From Planctomycetota bacterium (GTDB taxonomy: Bacteria > Planctomycetota > UBA1135 > UBA2386), in NCBI GenBank assembly GCA_003235605.1, contig QJVU01000552.1, positions 1 to 5,052 of the forward strand: DNA of 5,052 nt. Reading direction: 5' to 3'. Below, piece by piece: positions 1 to 5,052 of the stretch (position 1 is the first letter of the stretch; every line of letters starts with the position of its first letter). The notes beneath the pieces were generated by a model. The model was given only the letters and a program-made list of their open reading frames with translations, made no database searches and had not been told where the DNA came from. The translations under genes and the position numbers were made by a program.

Positions 1-77
1 GCGTCGGGTATCTCCTGGGCTACCTCACACCAATCTGGCTCCGCAAGCGCAGGGAGAACCGCGCAACGACGCTCTAG
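1..77 (+). CDS. C-terminal end of an unidentified, probably membrane-anchored protein (partial)
   Basis: Reading from base 3 gives 24 codons ending in TAG at 75-77. The peptide is a hydrophobic stretch, VGYLLGYLTPIWL, followed by a basic tail, RKRRENRATTL. This is what the last transmembrane helix of an inner-membrane protein with a positively charged cytoplasmic C-terminus looks like. About 20 of the 24 codons end in G or C, as in the confident genes of the window, and the other two forward frames give less protein-like sequence. The gene begins outside the window, so neither family nor function can be assigned. It converges on the glyoxalase gene with 30 bp between stop codons. It could still be a chance open frame, because only 77 bases are visible. 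Confidence 0.5.
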   Translation, partial: VGYLLGYLTPIWLRKRRENRATTL

Positions 78-107
78 GCAGGCCGGGTCCTGTACACAGT
101 GGCCTCT

Positions 108-479
108 CTAGCCGCGCTGTTTCTCCAGGATTTCGATGTCGTAGCCGTTGGGATCCTTGAGGAAGATGTAGTTGGACTTCGTCGCCGGCTTGCTGCGGCG
201 GTACCACCAGCCCTGCTTCTCCACTTCTGCAACCACGGGCTCGAGCTCGTCCACGTGGAAGGCCAGATGACCAAACTGGTTGCCCAGGTCGTAGGTCCTG
301 TCGTCGTGGTTGTAGGTGAGTTCGATGTGGTAGTGGCCACCTTCGTCGGTGAGGAAGACCAGGGTCGCCTCGCCGCCGATGGGCCGTCGCCGGACCTCAT
401 GGAGGCCGAGGAACCCCGTGTAGAAGGCCAGGGTCTCCTCCAGGTCCTTGACGCGGATCATGGTGTGGGCAAGCTTCAT
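108..479 (-). CDS. gloA: Lactoylglutathione lyase (glyoxalase I)
   Basis: This 123-residue protein belongs to the vicinal-oxygen-chelate superfamily and looks like a glyoxalase I, which isomerises the methylglyoxal-glutathione hemithioacetal to S-lactoylglutathione in the cytosol. It contains two beta-alpha-beta-beta-beta modules (about 1-58 and 67-120). The four metal ligands of GloA appear to be present: His5 (KLAH), Glu53 (HIEL), His71 (FGHLAF) and Glu116 (GYDIEILE). The DPNGYDIE motif near the C-terminus is typical. It is slightly shorter than E. coli GloA (135 residues) but complete. The ATG at 477-479 places His5 correctly; no clear Shine-Dalgarno sequence precedes it. It is transcribed divergently from gmd across 49 bp and has no evident link to the sugar genes. 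A related VOC-family enzyme with another thiol substrate is the main alternative. Confidence 0.9.
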   Translation of the reverse strand: MKLAHTMIRVKDLEETLAFYTGFLGLHEVRRRPIGGEATLVFLTDEGGHYHIELTYNHDDRTYDLGNQFGHLAFHVDELEPVVAEVEKQGWWYRRSKPATKSNYIFLKDPNGYDIEILEKQRG

Positions 480-528
480 GGGGTAAGCATACGCCCCCCA
501 TGCGCAAGATCACCTGAACCGACCGCCC

Positions 529-1569
529 ATGAAGAGAGCCTTCATCACCGGTATCACCGGCCAGGACGGCTCCTACCTCGCCGAGCTCCTGCTCGAGAAG
601 GGGTACGAAGTGCACGGCCTGATCCGACGCAGCAGCTCGTTCACCACCGGGCGCATCGACCACCTCTACAAGGACCCGCACGAGCACGGCACCAGGATGT
701 TCCTGCACTACGGCGACCTGTCCGACGGCGGCAACCTCGCAAGCCTGTTGAGGGACATCCGGCCTGACGAGGTGTACCACCTCGGAGCCCAGTCCCACGT
801 GAAGGTCTCGTTCTTGAACCCGATCTACACTGTCAATGTGGATGCCCTGGGCACGCTGCGCCTGCTGGAGGCGATCCGGTCCTTGGATCACCAAGTCAGG
901 TTCTATCAGGCGTCCAGCAGTGAGATGTACGGCAAGGCCGTCGAGACCCCCCAGAACGAGAAGACACCGTTCCATCCGCGCAGCCCCTATGCCTGCGGCA
1001 AGGTCTACTCGTTCTGGCAGGTCGTGAACTATCGCGAAGCCTACGGTCTGTTTGCCTGCAACGGCATCCTCTTCAACCACGAGTCGCCCCGTCGCGGCAT
1101 GACCTTTGTCACCCGCAAGATCACTCGCGCGGCGACGCGCATCAAGACCGGTCTGCAGGAACACCTCTACCTCGGGAACCTCGAAGCAAAGCGGGACTGG
1201 GGGTTCGCCGGTGACTACGTAAAGGCGATGTGGCTGATGCTGCAGCAGGAGGAGCCCGACGACTTCGTGATCGCCACCGGCGAGACGAGGTCAGTGCGCG
1301 AGTTCGTGGACGAGACATTCGGCCTCCTGGGGCTCGACCCCAAGGAGCATGTGCGGATCGACCCGCGCTACTACCGTCCGGCAGAGGTAGACATCCTGCA
1401 GGGCGATGCCACCAAGGCCCGCGAGAAGCTGGGATGGAAGCCTGAGGTCGCCTTCAAGGAGCTGGTTAAGGCGATGGTGGACAATGACCTCGATCTTGCC
1501 AGGAAGGAACGTGCCCTGGTGGAACAGGGCTATGAGCTTCGTCCCGAGGGCAACGCCAGCGAACACTGA
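529..1569 (+). CDS. gmd: GDP-mannose 4,6-dehydratase family protein
   Basis: This 346-residue extended short-chain dehydrogenase closely resembles Gmd, which converts GDP-D-mannose to GDP-4-keto-6-deoxy-D-mannose with bound NADP. Visible features are the Rossmann motif [11 protein letters not shown] (residues 7-17), the cofactor segment RRSSSF with RIDHLY (33-47), YGDLSD (61-66), AQSHVKVSF (87-95), the active-site strand QASSSEMYG (127-135), Tyr154-x3-Lys158, and [18 protein letters not shown] (183-200). Length fits the family. Ser130 stands where E. coli Gmd has the catalytic Thr, and the helix reads SPYACGK rather than the usual SPYAVAK. The ATG at 529 puts the glycine motif at the right distance, although no good ribosome-binding site is seen. 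It is coupled to fcl by a one-base overlap. Next to a heptose operon it might act on GDP-heptose (DmhA/WcbK type); residues alone do not decide this. Confidence 0.94.
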   Translation: MKRAFITGITGQDGSYLAELLLEKGYEVHGLIRRSSSFTTGRIDHLYKDPHEHGTRMFLHYGDLSDGGNLASLLRDIRPDEVYHLGAQSHVKVSFLNPIYTVNVDALGTLRLLEAIRSLDHQVRFYQASSSEMYGKAVETPQNEKTPFHPRSPYACGKVYSFWQVVNYREAYGLFACNGILFNHESPRRGMTFVTRKITRAATRIKTGLQEHLYLGNLEAKRDWGFAGDYVKAMWLMLQQEEPDDFVIATGETRSVREFVDETFGLLGLDPKEHVRIDPRYYRPAEVDILQGDATKAREKLGWKPEVAFKELVKAMVDNDLDLARKERALVEQGYELRPEGNASEH

Positions 1570-2519
1570 TGGGCGGGTCGAAGCTCGATATCGAGAACGC
1601 CAGGATCGCGGTGACCGGTGGTTCCGGGTTCCTAGGGAGGGTGGTCTGCTCGAAGCTGCGCGATCGTGGCGCCAAGCACGTCTTCGTGCCGCCCCGCGAG
1701 CAGTACGATCTCACCACCGGCAAGGCCGTCGTACGCATGTACGAGGACGCCACCCCCGATGTGGTCATTCATCTCGCTGCCGAGGTGGGAGGCATCGGCG
1801 CCAACCGGGCCAATCCCGGCCGCTACTTCTACGCCAACATGGCGATGGGCCTGCACCTCATCGAGTTTGGTCGACGGCGCGGACTCGAGAAGTTTCTGCA
1901 GGTCGGCACCATCTGCGCCTATCCGCGAGACACGCCGGTGCCTTTCAAGGAAGACGACCTGTGGAACGGCTACCCCGAGGTCACCAACGCACCCTACGGC
2001 ATTGCCAAGAAGGCACTCCTGGTGATGGTTCAGGCCTACCGCCAACAGTATGGGTTCCCGGGGATCTATCTGCTGCCCGTGAATCTCTACGGCCCGGGGG
2101 ACAACTTCGATCTCCAGACCAGCCATGTGATCCCGGCGTTGATCCGCAAGTTCGTAACTGCCAGGCGCGAGGGACGACCGAGCGTGGAAGTGTGGGGCAC
2201 GGGGCGGGCCACCCGCGAGTTCCTCTATGTCGACGACTGCGCCGAAGGCCTGCTGCTGGCCCTGGAACACTACGACGGACCCGAACCCGTCAACCTGGGC
2301 ACTGGCCAGGAGATCACCATCCGCGACCTCGCCCGGAAGATCGCCGAGCTGGCGCGCTATGACGGCGAGTTGGTCTGGGACACATCCAAGCCCGACGGAC
2401 AGCCACGTCGTTGCCTGGATGTCTCGCGCGCCAAGGAGCTGTTCGGCTTCGAGGCCAGGACTTCCCTCGGCGAAGGTCTTGCCCAGACGATCGCCTGGTG
2501 GGAGAGGGAAGGGTCTTGA
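1569..2519 (+). CDS. fcl: GDP-L-fucose synthase family protein (3,5-epimerase/4-reductase)
   Basis: This 316-residue extended SDR enzyme would take the 4-keto-6-deoxy sugar made by the upstream dehydratase, epimerise C3 and C5 and reduce C4 with NADPH, classically giving GDP-L-fucose. The NADP motif is TGGSGFLG (16-23). [12 protein letters not shown] (68-79) is the family signature after beta-4. The catalytic set is Thr114 (Ser in E. coli), Tyr143 and Lys147 (APYGIAKK). The epimerisation residues Cys116 (VGTICAYP) and His186 (TSHVIPAL) are both kept, which argues for a full epimerase-reductase rather than a simple reductase such as [11 protein letters not shown] follows, as expected. The start ATG overlaps the gmd stop (TGATG) with no close Shine-Dalgarno, so translation probably depends on reinitiation. 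A GDP-6-deoxyheptose epimerase/reductase is the main alternative. Confidence 0.93.
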   Translation: MGGSKLDIENARIAVTGGSGFLGRVVCSKLRDRGAKHVFVPPREQYDLTTGKAVVRMYEDATPDVVIHLAAEVGGIGANRANPGRYFYANMAMGLHLIEFGRRRGLEKFLQVGTICAYPRDTPVPFKEDDLWNGYPEVTNAPYGIAKKALLVMVQAYRQQYGFPGIYLLPVNLYGPGDNFDLQTSHVIPALIRKFVTARREGRPSVEVWGTGRATREFLYVDDCAEGLLLALEHYDGPEPVNLGTGQEITIRDLARKIAELARYDGELVWDTSKPDGQPRRCLDVSRAKELFGFEARTSLGEGLAQTIAWWEREGS

Positions 2520-2529
2520 TGCCCATGAT

Positions 2530-2613
2530 TCCCCGCGGGACATCTGCCGTCCGGGGAAACTTGCGCGACTTGGAGCGAGCAGAGTTCCCCGTACGGCAGA
2601 TGCCCCGCGGGGA
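2530..2613. repeat. Long near-perfect inverted repeat (hairpin), possible bidirectional terminator
   Basis: The left arm (2530-2560) and right arm (2584-2613) are reverse complements over about 30 bp. The outer 10 bp (TCCCCGCGGG) match perfectly. One mismatch follows (2540/2603), then 10 matched bp (CATCTGCCGT), a second mismatch (2551/2592), and 7 matched bp (CGGGGAA), then a one-base bulge. The stem can continue imperfectly through 2561-2567 with 2576-2583, leaving the 8-nt loop ACTTGGAG. It begins 11 bp after the fcl stop and ends 17 bp from the hddA stop, so it fills the convergent gap. That position suits a shared transcription terminator. No T-run follows it on either strand, so it is not a standard intrinsic terminator. 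A dispersed REP-like palindrome is the alternative. Confidence 0.85.
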
Positions 2614-2629
2614 GAAGTGACTCACTGAT

Positions 2630-3628
2630 TCACTGCACGAGGATCTTCGCGCCTTCCCAGTCGACGCCATAGTGCATCCTGGTCAGGCCATGACGGGTCA
2701 TGAACTCGTCGAGCTCGGCATGGTGTCTGGGGGCATAGACCATGAAAAAACCGCCCCCTCCCGCACCGGCTACCTTGCTTCCGAGGACGCCGAAGCGCTC
2801 CTTGATCTCTGTATAGAGTTCGTCGATCCCGGGGATGGAGATCCTGGATGACAGGCGCTTCTTGAGCTGCCAGTGCTGGTCCATGAGGTTGCCGAACTCG
2901 TCGTAGTTCTCGGACTCAACTGCTTCGAGCGTGGCATACCCCAGCTCCTTGATGCCATGAAGGCTGCCCTCTACTACCTCGTGGGCCGGCGCAGTCTCCT
3001 GCCTCATGGCACTGTCCTGGTCACGCAGGATCTCCGGGACGCTCCCGCGGATGCCCGTGTAGTAGAGGTGCGTGTTGGCGATGAAGTCCATCAGGGTTGC
3101 GTTGTTGATCTTGGCCCCGCGAACGGCGACCGAGCCGTCCTTGGCGATCTCCAGCACCGTCATTCCTCCGTACGTGGCCATGTACTGATCCTGTTTCCCG
3201 ATGGGTCTCTTGAGTCTCTCGATCTCGATCTCGCACGCTTCTTCAGCCAGTTGCTGAAGGCCCACGGGCTCCCGCTTGAATGCGCGCAGCGACTTCAACA
3301 GCGCCACCAAGTAGCAACTCGACGAGCCAAGCCCTGTTCCCGCCCGCAGGTCTCCCATCGAGGAGATCTCCATCTTCTCTGTGATGCTCAACCTGAGCAG
3401 CGCTTCACGCACCAACTCGTGCCGCAGCTGGTCTGGGTGATCGACGGTCTCGCTCTTCGTGTAGTGAACACGGATCTTCTTGTCCATTACAGGCGGGTTG
3501 GTGGCCACGTACATGTACTTGTCGAGGGCCATCGAGAAAACGAACCCACCATGTCTCTCGTAGTAGGACGGTAGGTCGGTGCCGCCCCCACCGAGCGTGG
3601 CGCGGAACGGAGAACGGGTGAGGATCAT
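2630..3628 (-). CDS. hddA: D-glycero-alpha-D-manno-heptose 7-phosphate kinase (GHMP kinase)
   Basis: This 332-residue GHMP-family kinase is predicted to phosphorylate the anomeric carbon of D-glycero-D-manno-heptose 7-phosphate, giving the alpha-1,7-bisphosphate on the route to GDP-heptose. Motif 1 is RSPFRATLGGGGTDLPSYY (5-23), characteristic of HddA-type sugar kinases. The ATP-binding motif 2 is GTGLGSSS (97-104). Asp147 in GKQDQYMATYGG is the likely catalytic base region, and motif 3 is GAGGGGFF (288-295). Length is normal for HddA. The start ATG overlaps the gmhA stop (ATGA, 3625-3628) and has a clear GGAGG seven bases upstream. It is the last gene of the gmhB-gmhA-hddA operon. Related GHMP kinases with other sugar-phosphate substrates cannot be excluded by sequence alone, but the two neighbours support the heptose role. 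Confidence 0.92.
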   Translation of the reverse strand: MILTRSPFRATLGGGGTDLPSYYERHGGFVFSMALDKYMYVATNPPVMDKKIRVHYTKSETVDHPDQLRHELVREALLRLSITEKMEISSMGDLRAGTGLGSSSCYLVALLKSLRAFKREPVGLQQLAEEACEIEIERLKRPIGKQDQYMATYGGMTVLEIAKDGSVAVRGAKINNATLMDFIANTHLYYTGIRGSVPEILRDQDSAMRQETAPAHEVVEGSLHGIKELGYATLEAVESENYDEFGNLMDQHWQLKKRLSSRISIPGIDELYTEIKERFGVLGSKVAGAGGGGFFMVYAPRHHAELDEFMTRHGLTRMHYGVDWEGAKILVQ

Positions 3629-4251
3629 GCTGGCGCCTCCTCTGTACCTGATGTCGTCGTAGCTGCAATACGCTCGCGAACAGCGGCAGTAACCAAGTGG
3701 TGGAGGACAACGTGCAAGCCTTCCACCTGGGCCGTGGTGTCGGCCGGGAGCAGGAGGGACGCGGTACAGATGTCACGCATGACGCCGCCGTCGAAGCCGA
3801 TCAGTCCGAGACTCTGACCATGGTTCTGGTTGGCAAACTCCACGGCACGGAGCAGGTTCTGGCTCCAGGCACCGGCCTTGTCCCTCCCAACACCGCCGTG
3901 GACCGAGATCCCCAAGACAACGTCCCCGGGACGCCACCAAGTCTTCAGCTGCTCGAGGTAGACCCGATCCCAACCGTCATCGTTGATCAACGCCGAGACC
4001 AGCGGTGTGTTGTCGTTCAGCGACATCACGCGCAGCCTGCGGCAACCCTCGATGATCGTGCACTTGAACAAGTCGCAAGCCAGGTGTTGCGCTGTGCTGG
4101 CGGAGCCACCGTTCCCGCAAACATAGAGCGTCGCGTCACGCTGCCACGCTCCGAAGATCACCTCGACGAACCGTGCCACCTCGGTGGGATCCACCCGGTC
4201 CAGGATCTCCTGGGCCTGCCGCAGATACTCTCGCACAAGACCCTCCGTCAT
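3625..4251 (-). CDS. gmhA: Phosphoheptose isomerase-like SIS-domain protein
   Basis: This 208-residue single SIS-domain protein is predicted to convert sedoheptulose 7-phosphate to D-glycero-D-manno-heptose 7-phosphate, the entry step of the pathway. The GmhA signature is CGNGGSASTAQHLACDL (45-61). GDVVLGISVHGG (109-120) is the second phosphate-binding strand and loop, and VEGLHVVLHHL (176-186) is the C-terminal active-site helix. Aligned by eye with E. coli GmhA, the zinc ligands His/Glu/Gln/His become His56, Asp60, Glu177 and His185. The usual STSGNS loop is replaced by a longer one, SVHGGVGRDKAGAWSQN (116-132). The start overlaps the gmhB stop (ATGA, 4248-4251), with GAGG ten bases upstream. 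Context between gmhB and hddA strongly supports the assignment. A sugar-phosphate isomerase with a shifted substrate is the alternative. Confidence 0.88.
   Translation of the reverse strand: MTEGLVREYLRQAQEILDRVDPTEVARFVEVIFGAWQRDATLYVCGNGGSASTAQHLACDLFKCTIIEGCRRLRVMSLNDNTPLVSALINDDGWDRVYLEQLKTWWRPGDVVLGISVHGGVGRDKAGAWSQNLLRAVEFANQNHGQSLGLIGFDGGVMRDICTASLLLPADTTAQVEGLHVVLHHLVTAAVRERIAATTTSGTEEAPA
3636..3640 (-). promoter_or_regulatory. Ribosome-binding site of hddA
   Basis: On the minus strand GGAGG lies seven bases before the hddA ATG, inside the last codons of gmhA. It is the strongest Shine-Dalgarno sequence seen before any start in the window. It supports the chosen start and suggests hddA can recruit ribosomes itself as well as by coupling to gmhA. 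Confidence 0.75.
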
Positions 4252-4952
4252 CTGAGCAGTGCCTCGCGCGAGGACTCGATGATGCGCAGCGCTGCCAACA
4301 GGTTCTCGGCGATGTGGTCGGGCCGTAGTTCGACCTTCTCGGGGTGCTTTCGCTGTCGGTCCGTGCTGCGCTGGAGCAGGATGGTCTCCACGCCGGCAGC
4401 ACGGCCGCTGGCCATGTCCGCGTGGCGGTCACTGACCACGAACGACCTCCGCAGGTCCACATGATGCACGGACGCCGCCTCGATGAGCAGGCTCGGTGCG
4501 GGCGGTTCGACCCGATCCCGCGACTCCGTCTGGGCCCGAGCCGGCTGGACCCAACCCGCCTGGACTGCTCCCGCGCGGGGCCGAGCCGCCTGGTCCCCTC
4601 CCGCCCGGGGCCGCTGATCCGGGCCATCGCCGAGGGACGCGCCGCCGCGATCGCTCCCCTTGTAGAAGATGCCGTCCAGGTGCGCATCGTTCCGCGCCAG
4701 AGCCTCACGAAGCTCCTGGTGGATGCGAGCCAGGCGCACGGCGGTGAGTCGTCCGGTGGCCAGCTCTGGCTGCTCGGTTATGACCAGGCACAGGTAACCC
4801 AAACGGTTCAGCCCACGGACGAACGCTACCGCGTCCCTGCGCAGCGAGACCCGTTCCACCTGCAGAGGACTCACAGGCGCGCGCTGGCGCTCGTCGCAGA
4901 CACGCTGGTTCAGCGTGCTGTCTCGGTCCAGGAAGACGGCCGGTTTGAGCAT
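4248..4952 (-). CDS. gmhB: Divergent GmhB-like HAD phosphatase (heptose 1,7-bisphosphate 7-phosphatase family)
   Basis: This 234-residue HAD-superfamily protein is predicted to remove the 7-phosphate of D-glycero-D-manno-heptose 1,7-bisphosphate. Motif I is FLDRDSTLN (7-15), with nucleophile Asp9 and acid/base Asp11. LVITEQPELATGRLT (56-70) corresponds to the VVTNQSGIARG.FT motif. LDGIFY (92-97) and SFVVSDRHADMASGRAAG (170-187, Asp175 and Asp179) fit GmhB. Between 98 and 153 the normal zinc loop (Cys-x-His...Cys-x-Cys-Arg-Lys-Pro-x-Pro-Gly) is missing. An Arg/Ala/Gly/Gln-rich segment ending EPPAPSLLIEAA takes its place, making the protein longer than E. coli GmhB (191 residues). The ATG at 4952 is the only usual start after the in-frame TAG at 4998-5000; its ribosome-binding site is weak. 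It heads the heptose operon. Function as an active phosphatase is uncertain. Confidence 0.8.
   Translation of the reverse strand: MLKPAVFLDRDSTLNQRVCDERQRAPVSPLQVERVSLRRDAVAFVRGLNRLGYLCLVITEQPELATGRLTAVRLARIHQELREALARNDAHLDGIFYKGSDRGGASLGDGPDQRPRAGGDQAARPRAGAVQAGWVQPARAQTESRDRVEPPAPSLLIEAASVHHVDLRRSFVVSDRHADMASGRAAGVETILLQRSTDRQRKHPEKVELRPDHIAENLLAALRIIESSREALLR
4536..4613 (-). repeat. Imperfect 30-bp tandem repeat inside gmhB
   Basis: Bases 4556-4583 and 4586-4613 match at 24 of 28 positions with a 30-bp period. A further copy of the CCGAGCCG.CTGG.CCC block occurs at 4536-4552 and again at 4581-4597 (15 of 17 matches). The period is ten codons, so the frame is kept. The protein reads RPRAGGDQAA then RPRAGAVQAG, followed by a more decayed WVQPARAQTE. 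The repeat lies exactly where the family's zinc-binding loop should be, which suggests the insert grew by local duplication. Confidence 0.7.
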
Positions 4953-5052
4953 TCGGTCCGCGATGATACGGCAGCAGGCAGCCTGGCCACCAGGAAACTA
5001 CCTGCCTGCGCGATCCCGACCTCTGCGACGCTGGCGCCGTTCTTCGTGGCGG

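Noticed and set aside
78..107. Possible terminator between the partial gene and gloA
   Set aside because: Only a four-base CTGT/ACAG arm pair is present, with no stable stem and no T-run.
480..528. Divergent promoters between gloA and gmd
   Set aside because: The 49-bp gap must bear or adjoin the promoters, but no convincing -35/-10 pair or operator could be picked out on either strand.
99..767. Plus-strand 222-codon open frame covering gloA and the start of gmd
   Set aside because: It is antisense to a well-supported glyoxalase and out of frame with gmd; the residues look like a shadow of GC-rich coding sequence.
1406..2362. Long plus-strand open frame of 318 codons inside gmd/fcl
   Set aside because: It overlaps both confirmed SDR genes in another frame, is Arg/Pro-rich and has no domain pattern.
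2616..2626. Small palindrome AGTGACTCACT beside the large hairpin
   Set aside because: Five-base arms with one spacer base are expected by chance; no second copy or promoter context supports an operator.
2314..2670. Minus-strand open frame across the hairpin with repeated PRG and RTAD-like peptides
   Set aside because: The peptide symmetry is only the inverted repeat translated, and the frame runs antisense to fcl.
4910..5052. Open frames at the right edge: a minus-strand frame ending at 4910, another ending in TAG at 4998-5000 with an Arg-rich tail, and a plus-strand ATG at 4963 open to the edge
   Set aside because: All are short and mutually exclusive, none shows a recognisable motif, and the first would overlap gmhB by 43 bp. 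About 100 bases are too few to choose between them.

Overview
The window is a GC-rich (codon third positions mostly G/C), densely packed bacterial segment. It carries six complete protein genes and the last codons of a seventh. No rRNA, tRNA, CRISPR array, transposase or phage gene was seen. The organism cannot be named from this stretch. The gene content points to a free-living bacterium with a heptose- and deoxysugar-containing surface glycan (LPS, capsule or S-layer type), and the proteins look like those of high-GC, non-enterobacterial lineages.

Layout. Bases 1-77 (+) are the C-terminal tail of an unidentified, probably membrane-anchored protein. Bases 108-479 (-) encode a glyoxalase I. 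A 49-bp divergent gap leads to a two-gene rightward unit, gmd (529-1569) and fcl (1569-2519), overlapping by one base (TGATG). Bases 2520-2629 separate this unit from a convergent leftward operon and are largely filled by a long, near-perfect inverted repeat (2530-2613). The leftward operon runs gmhB (4952-4248), gmhA (4251-3625), hddA (3628-2630), with ATGA overlaps at both junctions. Bases 4953-5052 contain no gene I can support.

How the genes work together. GmhA, HddA and GmhB are the first three steps from sedoheptulose 7-phosphate to D-glycero-alpha-D-manno-heptose 1-phosphate. The nucleotidyltransferase HddC, which would make the GDP-heptose, is not in the window. Gmd and Fcl are a 4,6-dehydratase and a 4-reductase/3,5-epimerase acting on GDP-sugars, classically GDP-mannose to GDP-L-fucose. 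Because they sit beside a GDP-heptose operon, their substrate could instead be GDP-heptose, giving a 6-deoxyheptose as in Campylobacter and Yersinia pseudotuberculosis. This is an inference from context.

Most notable points: the GmhB-like protein has lost the zinc-site Cys/His residues and the usual Lys/Gly motif, and carries a tandem-repeat-derived Arg/Ala/Gly/Gln-rich insert there. The GmhA-like protein has an altered metal-ligand set and a rebuilt active-site loop. The convergent junction holds a striking hairpin without T-tracts. I see no wholly new system; the window reads as a nucleotide-sugar locus with divergent members.
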